Below are positions 1-7,824 of a stretch of DNA of 64,000 nt, one piece after another. Source of the stretch: Serratia inhibens (GTDB taxonomy: Bacteria > Pseudomonadota > Gammaproteobacteria > Enterobacterales > Enterobacteriaceae); contig NZ_QYYG01000003.1 in assembly GCF_003591175.1 (NCBI RefSeq), forward strand, positions 124,001-188,000. Reading direction: 5' to 3'. The notes beneath the pieces are model-generated. The model saw nothing but the letters and a program-made list of their open reading frames with translations. It searched no databases and was not told where the DNA came from. The position numbers and the translations under genes are program-made. The first letter of the stretch is position 1. The number at the start of each line of letters is the position of its first letter.

Positions 1-115
1 CACCAACCAGACGGCTGTCTTTGGCAGGTAAAGGATAAACGACAGCGAAGGCAGCCTGGCTGAATGCAACCAGCGCCGTAAACAGGGTTAATAACGCGCG
101 AATGTTCATTTTCAT
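1..115 (-). CDS. L,D-transpeptidase (YbiS/ErfK type), 5' end only
   Basis: Only the first 38 codons are in the window; the gene runs off the left edge. The translation starts MKMNIRALLTLF, continues with a hydrophobic signal peptide ending near AFA, and the mature part begins VVYPLPAKDSRLVG. That matches the start of the periplasmic L,D-transpeptidases YbiS/ErfK, which cross-link peptidoglycan or attach Braun lipoprotein to it. The start could be the ATG at 115 or the one at 109; a GAAG element precedes the second at usable spacing. The catalytic Cys domain is outside the window, so which family member this is cannot be settled. Confidence 0.7.
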   Translation of the reverse strand, partial: MKMNIRALLTLFTALVAFSQAAFAVVYPLPAKDSRLVG

Positions 116-280
116 CTTCGTGTTGGTCGGTGGCCACTGGCAGATTATTGATATAGGTTATTTTCGGCCATAAATGACCGGATGCGCATTATATGTGCAC
201 ATTGACCTAAGTGCGAAACATTACCGGTGTCATGGCGCACTTTTTTGTAACCTGCTGCGGCGTGAAGATGAATTACTGTG

Positions 281-305
281 AAAAACACCGCTAAAGCGCG
301 GCGGT
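281..305 (-). terminator. Terminator of the Rob-like gene
   Basis: On the minus strand a 5-bp ACCGC/GCGGT stem is followed by TGTTTTT. The stop codon of the regulator lies inside the hairpin. Confidence 0.5.
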
Positions 306-1169
306 TGACGGTGTCATTCGGCGTATGGGGATCAGGTATTCACAACGGATCGCCGTGCTCGCTCCGTTGCATACCCCACCCGGCGTGGGGTAAAAACGCT
401 CGATATCCTGCCCGGGCCGGCGGACCGCTTTCATCATCGGGATCGCGGTGTCGTACAGGCGAGCGATAAAGTTTTGCAATTCTTCTACCCTGCCCTGATA
501 GGCAAAACTGGCGTAGTCGCCTTGCTCGATAAACACCGCCTCGCCTTCCGCCTGCTGATCCGCCAGCGCCACGGTATAGACCACGCGTTTGGCACCGCGT
601 TGGCGGCTGTCCGCTTCCAGGCTGGTGAGGCCATACACCACCGTCGGCAGCTCGGCTTGGGTGCTTACCATCTGGCGCCAGGCGTGTTGACGCAGCTCGT
701 TTTTCGGATGCGGCAATTGCTCCAGGGTGCCGCTGCTACGCCGGGTACGCCCCACCAGCTGCATGGCGGGCAGAGTGACAATGTCCGCCTGCGGCAACGG
801 CCCTTCGCTCAACCGCAGCGGCGGTTGCATGCCGTGGCTGGCCCAATCCGGGCTGCGGCGATAGCCGGCCGGCGGCAAACCGAACTGCTTTTTGAAACAG
901 CGGGTGAAGGTTTGCTGGGAATCAAACTGGTATTTATCGGCAATGCAAGCCACGCTGATGTGGGTGAGCCGCAACTCGCGCGCAGCGGCGCTCAGCCTTC
1001 TGCGCCGGGCGTAGGTCCCCAGAACATGGCCGGTGACCTGTTTGAACAACCGCTGCAAATGCCATTTGGAATAGCCGGACCTGGCGGCGATATCGTCCAG
1101 CGTCAGCGGCTGGTCAAGATTTTGCTCAATCCAGTCCAGCAGCTGCATGATTACCTGTTGCTGATACAT
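291..1169 (-). CDS. AraC-family regulator, Rob/MarA type with GyrI-like domain
   Basis: A 292-residue protein with an N-terminal MarA/SoxS/Rob type DNA-binding domain: first helix-turn-helix around residues 25-50 (SGYSKWHLQRLFKQ), second around 75-100 (FDSQQTFTRCFKKQFG). A C-terminal GyrI-like effector-binding domain follows from about residue 120 and ends in IPIRR, as in E. coli Rob (289 aa). Rob activates stress and efflux genes after binding hydrophobic ligands. The start is supported by a strong GAGGGGG ribosome site. It is transcribed divergently from the AraC gene at 1284. Whether it is the orthologue of rob or a paralogue cannot be told, because the usual rob neighbours are absent; the last ten residues extend beyond the E. 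coli protein. Confidence 0.8.
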   Translation of the reverse strand: MYQQQVIMQLLDWIEQNLDQPLTLDDIAARSGYSKWHLQRLFKQVTGHVLGTYARRRRLSAAARELRLTHISVACIADKYQFDSQQTFTRCFKKQFGLPPAGYRRSPDWASHGMQPPLRLSEGPLPQADIVTLPAMQLVGRTRRSSGTLEQLPHPKNELRQHAWRQMVSTQAELPTVVYGLTSLEADSRQRGAKRVVYTVALADQQAEGEAVFIEQGDYASFAYQGRVEELQNFIARLYDTAIPMMKAVRRPGQDIERFYPTPGGVCNGASTAIRCEYLIPIRRMTPSTAAL

Positions 1170-1269
1170 TACGCCCCCTCAAAGCACCAAGACTGGTGCC
1201 TACTTTATCGACTGCGGCGCTAGACCGCATTGCACAATCAGGACATAATGTTTTTCAATTGCGCCAAAT

Positions 1270-1284
1270 TGAGAATTATTCTCA
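1270..1284. promoter_or_regulatory. Fur box overlapping a start codon
   Basis: TGAGAATTATTCTCA is a perfect 7-1-7 inverted repeat of the Fur type (TGATAATNATTATCA with two symmetric changes). Its last base is the A of the ATG of the AraC-type gene, so bound Fe-Fur would cover the ribosome-binding region and probably the promoter start. This implies iron-repressed expression; the inference is from motif only. Confidence 0.6.
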
Positions 1285-2102
1285 TGACCATCATTACCAA
1301 ACCGCGTTTCGATATCGATCAGGTGCCACGGGCGATTTTCGCTGTTCAGGGCTCCACCATCAGCAGCGATTGGGAGATGGCCCCTCACCGCCACCGCAAA
1401 GCTCAGTTGATTTATACGGTGCGCGGCATGATCCGCTGCGAGGCGGAAAACGGCCTATGGCTTGTGCCGCCACAGTGCGCGCTTTGGATGCCGGGCAACG
1501 TGCTGCATAACGCCCAGGGGGCCGGCGACACCGAATGCTATTGTCTGTTTGTCGATCAGGACGCTATCGCCGGCCTGCCCAGCCATTGCTGCACGCTGGC
1601 GGTGTCGCCGTTGCTGCGCGAGCTGCTGTTGCAGGCCAGCGGGTTCGATCCGCTCTATGACGAACGGGGCCCGGAAGGCCGGCTGACCACCGTGCTGCTG
1701 GATCAGGTGGTTAACGCACCGATCGAGAATCTGCATTTGCCGGTCTCTCAGGACGCGCGCCTTCGCCAACTGACCGAACGCCTGCTGGCCAATCCGGCGG
1801 ACAAAGCCACCCTGAACCAATGGGCGCAGCGCATCGGCATGAGCGAGCGCTCTCTCAATCGCACCCTGCAGCAGCAAATGGGCATGAGCTTCGGCCACTG
1901 GCGGCGGCAGTTGCACGTGATGCTGGCGTTGCAACGGCTGACCAAGGGCGACAGCGTGCAAAGAGTCGCGCTGGATCTGGGCTACGAGAGCGCCAGCGGC
2001 TTTGTCACCATGTTCCGCAAAGCGGTGGGCAAACCGCCGGCGCGCTATCTGGCGGAGAGAAGCGCCGCGGGGCAGGCGGCAGGGAGCGGCATTGCCATGT
2101 AG
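1284..2102 (+). CDS. AraC-family regulator with N-terminal cupin
   Basis: A 272-residue AraC/XylS regulator. An N-terminal cupin-like sensor carries PHRHRKAQL around residues 33-41, and the C-terminal DNA-binding domain has two helix-turn-helices (MSERSLNRTLQQQMG and SASGFVTMFRKAVGKPPARYL). The closest recognised family is the NimR/RipA-like repressors that control small exporters. An upstream in-frame ATG at 1248 would place the perfect Fur box inside the gene, so the ATG at 1284, which the Fur box abuts, is preferred although its ribosome site is poor. The adjacent operator suggests iron control. Its own target is not evident; a short stretch after it (2124-2189) may be a transporter relic. 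Confidence 0.75.
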   Translation: MTIITKPRFDIDQVPRAIFAVQGSTISSDWEMAPHRHRKAQLIYTVRGMIRCEAENGLWLVPPQCALWMPGNVLHNAQGAGDTECYCLFVDQDAIAGLPSHCCTLAVSPLLRELLLQASGFDPLYDERGPEGRLTTVLLDQVVNAPIENLHLPVSQDARLRQLTERLLANPADKATLNQWAQRIGMSERSLNRTLQQQMGMSFGHWRRQLHVMLALQRLTKGDSVQRVALDLGYESASGFVTMFRKAVGKPPARYLAERSAAGQAAGSGIAM

Positions 2103-2336
2103 CGGGCGGCGGTTAAGCACTAACTTCTCATTGCGGCGGTGCCGATCTTTATATTCACGCCGATGGAGATCATCGCCTTTTTACTTTAGCCATTTCGGGG
2201 AGTAATTTTTCTGGCTATTGGCAGCGGAAACGCGCTTCCCGGCAGCACGTCATAAACGTGCCAACCGATCGGTATCCTTGGTGTAGCACCGCAGTTTCAA
2301 CGCAATGCCCCCTCGCGGGTTGGAAAATATAATTTT

Positions 2337-2891
2337 ATGGCACACGAATTTCGCATTTTGGGCATTTCCGGCAGCTTGCGCGCCGCGTCGCTGAACAGCC
2401 TGTTTTTGCGCGCCATGGCGCTGGTGAGCCCCGACAGCGTGCAGTTCGAGATTTACTCGCACCTGGGCGCCATTCCCTTATTCAACCCAGACCATGAACA
2501 ACAGGGCCATCCGGCCGTCGCCCACTGGCAATCCGCACTGGCGCAGGCCGATCTGGTGCTGTTGGCCAGCCCGGAATACGCGCACGGCGTGACCGGCGTG
2601 ATGAAGAATGCGTTGGACTGGATCGTCGGCAGCGGAGAACTTGTGGACAAGCCACTGGCTTTTCCCAATATTTCCGTACGCGCAAAACTGGCGCAGTCGC
2701 AGTTGGCGGAAACGTTGCAAATTATGGGCTGTCGCCTGATCGAAACCTGCAGCCCCTGCGCCACCCTCGCCGCGCCTTATGTCTTGTCGGAGGCCGATGA
2801 ACGCACTTTGGTCGACCATCCCGACATAGGCCCACGGCTGAAGGCTCTGTGGCGCAACATTGAACTCAGTCTGTCGTCGGGCAGACAATAA
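2337..2891 (+). CDS. NAD(P)H-dependent FMN reductase
   Basis: A 184-residue flavodoxin-fold protein of the NADPH-dependent FMN reductase family. The FMN phosphate loop GISGSLRAASLN is at residues 8-19 and the isoalloxazine-binding loop SPEYAHGVTGVMKNALDWI at about 79-97, both hallmarks of the family. It reduces FMN or quinone-like substrates with NAD(P)H in the cytoplasm. It stands alone between an AraC regulator and yncE. A link to iron (reduced flavin can release iron from siderophores) is tempting because both neighbours carry Fur-like sites, but no such site is visible in front of this gene. The physiological substrate is not identifiable from sequence. Confidence 0.8.
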   Translation: MAHEFRILGISGSLRAASLNSLFLRAMALVSPDSVQFEIYSHLGAIPLFNPDHEQQGHPAVAHWQSALAQADLVLLASPEYAHGVTGVMKNALDWIVGSGELVDKPLAFPNISVRAKLAQSQLAETLQIMGCRLIETCSPCATLAAPYVLSEADERTLVDHPDIGPRLKALWRNIELSLSSGRQ

Positions 2892-3022
2892 CGCCGCTGC
2901 ATTTGCATTAATGAGGCAAACGGGGGATTAACAGGCAAGCGGGGAAGATGCTGAATGACGGCATCCCCCTCCACATTGTGATTTTCACCCCAACCCCTGC
3001 CGAAATAGCTCCCCTCCGTCAT

Positions 3023-3040
3023 GAATAATGATTATTATTC
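3023..3040. promoter_or_regulatory. Putative Fur box upstream of yncE
   Basis: GAATAATGATTATTATTC is an inverted repeat with 8 of 9 base pairs matching and resembles the Fur consensus. It lies about 130 bp before yncE, a gene known in E. coli to be derepressed without Fur. Confidence 0.6.
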
Positions 3041-3167
3041 GCAACTAAAAGGATCGGCGCGCGACGACGCGACCGGCCGGATTTCCCCTTTATTCAATGT
3101 TGAGCTTTCCTGGCTCCAGGGCCACCGCCCTGTGGGCGATATGCTTTGTTAACTCCATGGAGAGGTT

Positions 3168-4244
3168 ATGAATTCTGCCACCACCACCAGCCGCCGCTTT
3201 GGCGCACGCGCCACCTTCCCGCTGCTGCTGCTCACGTCGATGCTGTTTTCCGCCCCGCTGCTCGCCCAGGGCGAGCCTGAACTGCTGCGCAAACCGGTAG
3301 GTAAAGGCGCTTACGAGATGGTGTACAGCCAGGGCGAAAACGCGCTGTACCTGGCGACCTCGCAAAGCCGCAAGCAGGACAAGGGCGGCGTGGTTTATCG
3401 GCTGGATCCCAAGACGCTGGACATCACCCAGGTTATTCACAACGACATCAAACCTTTCGGCGCCGCGATTAACGGCAAGACCGATACGCTGTTCTTCGGC
3501 AACACGGTAAACAATTCGGTGACCGCTATCGACGCAAAAACCGGCGAAGTGAAAGGCCGCCTGGTGCTGGATGCCCGCCAACGCACCGAGACGGTAAAAC
3601 CGCTGGCGCCGCGTGAGCTGGTGGCCGACGCCGCGACCGACACGCTGTACATTACCGGGCTGGGTGAATCCAGCGTGGTCTGGGTGGTGGACGGTAAAGC
3701 TCTCACCCTGCGCACCACCATCGCCGATACCGGTAAATACGGCACCGGCCTGGCGCTGGACGCCGCAGCCGGCCGCCTGTATGTGACCAACGCCGACGGC
3801 GAGCTGGTGACTATCGACACCAAAACCAACAAGGTGCTCACCCGTAAAAAGCTGGATGAAGGCAAAGAGCACTTCTTCCTGAACCTCAGCCTGGATCCGG
3901 CCACCCACCGCGCGTTTATCACCGATTCCAAGCAGCCGCAGGTGTTGATCGTCGACACCCGCGACGGCACTGTCCTGAGCAAAATCGAGGTGCCGGAATC
4001 GCTGGCGGTGCTGTTCAACCCGGCGCGCAATGAAGTTTACGTGACCCACCGCAAGGCGGGCGAAGTGAGCGTGATTGACGCCAAAAGTTACAAGCTGCTG
4101 AACACCCTCAAGACGCCGACCCACCCGAACAGCCTGGCGCTGTCACCGGATGGTCAGACGCTGTACGTCAGCGTCAAACAAGCTTCCAGCCGCGAAAAAG
4201 AAGCCACGGCTCCGGATGACGTGATCCGTATCGCGTTGAAATAA
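3168..4244 (+). CDS. yncE: YncE-type periplasmic beta-propeller protein
   Basis: A 358-residue exported protein. After a signal peptide (hydrophobic stretch LLLLTSMLFSAPLLAQ, cleavage near residue 33) the mature part is a repeated YVTN/WD-like beta-propeller with blades such as LYLATSQS, LFFGNTVNNSVTAIDAKTG, LYVTNADGELVTIDT and VYVTHRKAGEVSVIDA. It is colinear with E. coli YncE over its whole length, including the C-terminal PDDVIRIAL. E. coli YncE is a periplasmic DNA-binding seven-bladed propeller of uncertain role whose gene is iron-repressed. The GAGAGG ribosome site before 3168 supports the start. The upstream palindrome at 3023 fits Fur control. A strong hairpin follows the gene. Confidence 0.92.
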   Translation: MNSATTTSRRFGARATFPLLLLTSMLFSAPLLAQGEPELLRKPVGKGAYEMVYSQGENALYLATSQSRKQDKGGVVYRLDPKTLDITQVIHNDIKPFGAAINGKTDTLFFGNTVNNSVTAIDAKTGEVKGRLVLDARQRTETVKPLAPRELVADAATDTLYITGLGESSVVWVVDGKALTLRTTIADTGKYGTGLALDAAAGRLYVTNADGELVTIDTKTNKVLTRKKLDEGKEHFFLNLSLDPATHRAFITDSKQPQVLIVDTRDGTVLSKIEVPESLAVLFNPARNEVYVTHRKAGEVSVIDAKSYKLLNTLKTPTHPNSLALSPDGQTLYVSVKQASSREKEATAPDDVIRIALK

Positions 4245-4252
4245 TCAAGACC

Positions 4253-4272
4253 GGGGGCGCTTCGGCGCCCCC
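4253..4272. terminator. Bidirectional hairpin with UUCG loop
   Basis: GGGGGCGC and GCGCCCCC form a perfect 8-bp stem closed by TTCG. It lies between convergent yncE and the small gene at 4277. There is no long T tract, so it may act as a transcript-end stabiliser. Confidence 0.65.
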
Positions 4273-4276
4273 ACCT

Positions 4277-4591
4277 CTACGGCTTCCCCAGAAACCCATC
4301 GGCTTCCTGAACCACTGCCTTTTGGGTCGCCCGCTGGTAAAGGCACAGCGCTTTGCCCGGTTTGTTCTTCATAAACGGCTGCGGATAGCGCCCGCTGATC
4401 AACAGCGCCGAGTAACCGACGGCGTCATCATAATGAATGATCGCCCCGGCGGCTTTGGCCGCTTTCAATCCGCTGGCCTTCAGGCAGGCAGCCTGCAGCG
4501 CTTTATCCCCCTTGGCCCAGGCGGCTTCGGACGAGGCAGCCGCATTGAAGGCGGTGATGACGGCGGCAAACAGGATAATGATTCTGAGCAT
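4277..4591 (-). CDS. Small exported protein of unknown function
   Basis: A 104-residue protein with a clear signal peptide (MLRIIILFAAVITAFNAAAS, cleavage near residue 20). The mature part of about 84 residues is alanine- and lysine-rich in its first half and holds two cysteines (near residues 35 and 82) that could form a periplasmic disulfide. No family is recognised. It is convergent with yncE and divergent from the ligase gene at 4847, so it is probably a single-gene unit. The Shine-Dalgarno-like GGAGAG before the ATG supports the start. Confidence 0.65.
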   Translation of the reverse strand: MLRIIILFAAVITAFNAAASSEAAWAKGDKALQAACLKASGLKAAKAAGAIIHYDDAVGYSALLISGRYPQPFMKNKPGKALCLYQRATQKAVVQEADGFLGKP

Positions 4592-4846
4592 GGCTCTCTC
4601 CGATTTATTTTGTTATCCGCAGTATATGCAGCCTTTTATTATTCAGCCATCGGACAGCCGCGTATTATTTACAGTTTTTTTATTCCGGGCAGAAATAAAG
4701 TTACGGCGTTTTTACAGACAGTTTTCAGGGGCGCGGATAACATCATTACATCGCCATTATGGCCTCACGAGACGGATGCCTCATGTGTTTATACCCTGCC
4801 TTGTTTATTATTGAACCCGCGTTTTTCATTAAGCTCGGGGGCCGCC

Positions 4847-6226
4847 ATGTATTCTAATATTATTGGCTTCAACCCTATGCTGGCGGATATTCCTGCCTCG
4901 CGGTCGCGCTCATTTCGCAAGGAAGTCGAACAGTATTTACAGCGCTATCCGGATACCGAACACGTCGATATTTATCTCAACGATCTGAATGGCCAGTTTC
5001 GCGGCAAGCGGCTGCCGGTGGCCGAACTGTTCTCGCTGGATAAGGGCTGCTATTTCCCGTTGTCGATTTATGCCATGGATCTCGGCGGGCGGGTGATCGA
5101 GGAAAGCGGGCTGGGCCAGCAGGCGGGCGAACCGGATCGCTTGTGCCTGCCGGTGCCCGGCACGCTGCGGCCCTGCGCCCGCGATCCGCAACGCCATGCT
5201 CAACTGCTGCTGACGATGAAAGATGCCGATGGCGACGCCTGCGAGCTGGAACCGCGCGTGGTGCTGCAACAGCTGCTCGGGCGGTTGCATGCCAAAGGCT
5301 ATTACCCGGTGGTGGCGGCCGAGCTGGAGTTTTATCTGCACGATCCGCAGCAACTGCCCGCCGGGGCCGGCCACAGCCCAACGCAGAGTTTTTCTGTCGA
5401 TGCGCCGGAGCGCCACCATGCGCTGCTCAATGAGATTGAGCATCAGGCCCGGTTGCAGGCGCTGCCGCTGACGGGGATCGTGGCCGAGGCCGCCTCCGGC
5501 CAGTATGAGTTGAACCTGCACCACAGCGCGCGGGTGCTGGAAGCCTGCGACCAGGTGTTGGCCCTGAAACGGCTGACGCGCCAGATGGCGGAAAAACACC
5601 ACCAGCACGCCTGCTTTATGGCCAAGCCCTGCGCGCAGGCCGCCGGCAGCGGTTTGCATTTTCATATCAGCCTGCAGGATGAACAGGGCCACAACCTGTT
5701 GGCCGGCACGCCGGGCGAGCTGAGCGCCACCATGACGCAGGTGATGGCCGGGATGCTGGCGCTGATGCCGGCCTCGATGGCGATATTCGCGCCGAATATC
5801 AATGCATTCCGCCGTTTCCGCCAGGGCATGCACGTGCCGCTGCGCGCCTCCTGGGGCCACAACAACCGCACGGTGGCGCTGCGCCTGCCCTGTGCCGACA
5901 GCGCCAACCAGCGGATCGAATACCGGCTGGCCGGTGCCGACGCCAACCCTTACCTGGCGATGGCGGCGATGCTGAGCGGCATGCTGTACGGGCTGGAGCA
6001 TGCACTGCCGCTGCCCCCGGCGGCCTGCGGCAACGGTTATGAAAACGACGACGCGGCGGCGCTGCCGCTGAGCCAGCAAGAAGCGCTAACGCTGTTCCGG
6101 CAAAGCCTGCCGCTGCGCGAAACGCTCGGCCCGGCGTTTACCGCACTGTGGCACACCTGCAAGAGCGCCGAATTGCGCCGTTTTGAAGAGCAGGTCACCG
6201 AGGCGGAAATAAGCTGGATGCTGTAA
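4847..6226 (+). CDS. Glutamine-synthetase-family ligase, PuuA-like
   Basis: A 459-residue glutamine synthetase fold enzyme, colinear with E. coli gamma-glutamylputrescine synthetase PuuA (472 aa). Shared motifs include RFPDTE-like YPDTEHVDIYLNDLNGQFRGKR near the N terminus, the metal site ELEFYL, GSGLHFHISL, and the ATP/phosphate segment ASWGHNNRTVALR followed by RIEYRLAGADANPYLAMAA. The family ligates glutamate to an amine with ATP. No other puu genes (puuB, C, D, P, R) are nearby; instead the next two genes encode an acetyltransferase and a half trehalose synthase, so the substrate may not be putrescine. The ATG at 4847 follows a GGGGG element; an open frame extends upstream but without family similarity. 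Confidence 0.8.
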   Translation: MYSNIIGFNPMLADIPASRSRSFRKEVEQYLQRYPDTEHVDIYLNDLNGQFRGKRLPVAELFSLDKGCYFPLSIYAMDLGGRVIEESGLGQQAGEPDRLCLPVPGTLRPCARDPQRHAQLLLTMKDADGDACELEPRVVLQQLLGRLHAKGYYPVVAAELEFYLHDPQQLPAGAGHSPTQSFSVDAPERHHALLNEIEHQARLQALPLTGIVAEAASGQYELNLHHSARVLEACDQVLALKRLTRQMAEKHHQHACFMAKPCAQAAGSGLHFHISLQDEQGHNLLAGTPGELSATMTQVMAGMLALMPASMAIFAPNINAFRRFRQGMHVPLRASWGHNNRTVALRLPCADSANQRIEYRLAGADANPYLAMAAMLSGMLYGLEHALPLPPAACGNGYENDDAAALPLSQQEALTLFRQSLPLRETLGPAFTALWHTCKSAELRRFEEQVTEAEISWML

Positions 6227-6283
6227 CGCCGTGGTTTCGCCACGGTGACGACCTTATTTATTGGCAATGCAAAGAGGACGACG

Positions 6284-6823
6284 ATGAAGTATCAACCTCG
6301 GTCGGTAATAGCCGACAATAATAATCAGCCGAACGCAGTCAATGATGGGCCGCTATTCACCTGGCATAAAGGTGCCTTGACGATCAGCACCGATCGCCGG
6401 CTATTGGACATCGATTTCATTCATCACTTTCTTCGTCATTCGCACTGGGCGCAGGGGATCGACCGCACCACGCTGGAGCATGCCATTCGCCACAGCCTGT
6501 GCTTCGGCCTGTACCGAAAAAAACGCCAGATCGGTTTTGCCCGGGTAGTGACGGACCGCGCCACCTTCGCCTGGTTGAGCGACGTGTTTATCACTGCCGA
6601 ATATCGCGGCAACGGGCTGGGGCAATGGCTGATGCACAGTTGCCTGGAGCATCCGCTCATCGGCGGGCTGCAGCGCATCATGCTCTATGCCAGCCAGGCG
6701 CCATGGCTTTATGCCAAGGCAGGCTATGAACCGATCAACCAGCCAGACAGGGTGTGGACCATCACGCAGCCCGCGATTGATCAGCCCTGCGGCGCACTCA
6801 ATATCCCCCAATCTGTGCACTGA
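6284..6823 (+). CDS. GNAT-family N-acetyltransferase
   Basis: A 179-residue protein with the GNAT fold: beta4 and the acetyl-CoA loop are recognised in WLSDVFITAEYRGNGLGQWLM (the R/Q-x-x-G-x-G/A signature is RGNGLG) and the C-terminal YAKAGYEPI is typical. It would transfer an acetyl group from acetyl-CoA to an amine. The start at 6284 is chosen because an AGAGGACGACG ribosome site precedes it. It sits 57 bp after the PuuA-like gene and 14 bp before the OtsA-like gene, so the three are probably one transcript and may act on a shared amine or amino-sugar substrate. The N-terminal 35 residues are not part of the core fold. Confidence 0.8.
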   Translation: MKYQPRSVIADNNNQPNAVNDGPLFTWHKGALTISTDRRLLDIDFIHHFLRHSHWAQGIDRTTLEHAIRHSLCFGLYRKKRQIGFARVVTDRATFAWLSDVFITAEYRGNGLGQWLMHSCLEHPLIGGLQRIMLYASQAPWLYAKAGYEPINQPDRVWTITQPAIDQPCGALNIPQSVH

Positions 6824-6837
6824 GTAAGGAAGACACC

Positions 6838-7539
6838 ATGTCCCGTTTGGTTTTGATCTCGAATAAACAGTGTGACAGCAAGGATCTGGCCTGCGCCACG
6901 CAGGCCCTTTCGCCCGACGGTGCGAGTGAGGCGGATCGGGGATTGTGGCTGGGCTGGAACGGCGACGTGCAGAACTTTGGCGAACGCCCGGTCAGCTATC
7001 GGCACAACGTCGGCTATGAACAAGTGACCTTCCCGCTGTCGATCGATGAGTTTTGCCGCCACTATCAGGGCTACTATCACGATGGCCTGTGGCCGGTGTT
7101 CCACAACCAGCCGGAGAAAGCGCATTTCACGCCGGAGAATTACCGGGCTTACCGGCAGCTCAACCTGCATTTCGCCGACATCGCCTGCGAGTATGTTTGC
7201 CCAGGCGACATCATCTGCATCGATGATTACCAGTTGCTGCCCTGCGGCCAGGCGCTGAAGGAGCAGGGATTGCTGAACCCGAGCGCGTTCTTTTTCCACC
7301 TGCCGTTCCCGTCGGCGGCGCTGCTCAGGCAGATCCCCGAGCACCATGGGTTAATCGAGTCGCTGTTTTTCTACGATCTGATCGGCTTTCAGTCGCTTGA
7401 CGACCGCAATAATTTCCTCAGCTATCTGGCCGGAGAATACCCGCTGGAAATGTTGCCCGACGACCAGTTGCAGGTTAACGGGCACATCTTCGCCACCGGC
7501 ATCTTCCCCGCCGGGATCAACGCCAGGAAGATTTACTGA
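6838..7539 (+). CDS. Stand-alone N-terminal half of a trehalose-6-phosphate synthase (OtsA-like)
   Basis: A 233-residue protein that aligns only with the N-terminal Rossmann lobe of glycosyltransferase family 20 (OtsA, about 470 aa). Landmarks kept are GLWLGW, YHDGLWPVFH (Tyr and Trp of the sugar-phosphate site), the DDYQLLP loop (equivalent of Asp130), FFFHLPFP (His154) and ending GIFPAGINARKIY, matching the OtsA segment VYPIGIEPKEI. The glycine-rich loop (AGGLA in OtsA) is missing and the N-terminal SNR is SNK. The whole UDP-glucose-binding C lobe is absent, and no remnant of it follows in any frame. The frame itself is clean. It is either a repurposed pseudo-glycosyltransferase or an old 3' truncation. 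It has an AAGGAAG ribosome site and follows the GNAT gene by 14 bp. Confidence 0.75.
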   Translation: MSRLVLISNKQCDSKDLACATQALSPDGASEADRGLWLGWNGDVQNFGERPVSYRHNVGYEQVTFPLSIDEFCRHYQGYYHDGLWPVFHNQPEKAHFTPENYRAYRQLNLHFADIACEYVCPGDIICIDDYQLLPCGQALKEQGLLNPSAFFFHLPFPSAALLRQIPEHHGLIESLFFYDLIGFQSLDDRNNFLSYLAGEYPLEMLPDDQLQVNGHIFATGIFPAGINARKIY

Positions 7540-7824
7540 TTCAGGCTGCCGCATTGGCAACATCCTCCGTCGTATCGGTGTTGCCAATGCGCTAAAGCAA
7601 CCACTTCGGCGCCCAACCGTTCACCCTGCATTTCCGACCGTTCAGCCTGCGTATTGAACCGCTGACTGAAATTCACATGTCTTCCCTTTCCCTAAGCCGC
7701 AATGATGAGCTGTTGCCAAACCTACGGCTCCACCGTTATCCGCACCCCGGCTACGTGCCTGAAACATCTTATAAGCGGATTAACTCACTCATTTTTTTGC
7801 AGATTGAACCATTAAGGACACCTC

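Noticed and set aside
7660-7690. CRP-like site before btsT (TGACTGAAATTCACA)
   Set aside because: The half-site spacing is one base short and only the TCACA half matches.
7540-7824. Missing C-terminal half of the OtsA-like gene in another frame
   Set aside because: None of the three forward frames shows the family motifs (RLDYSKG, DGMNLVAKEY) before btsT.
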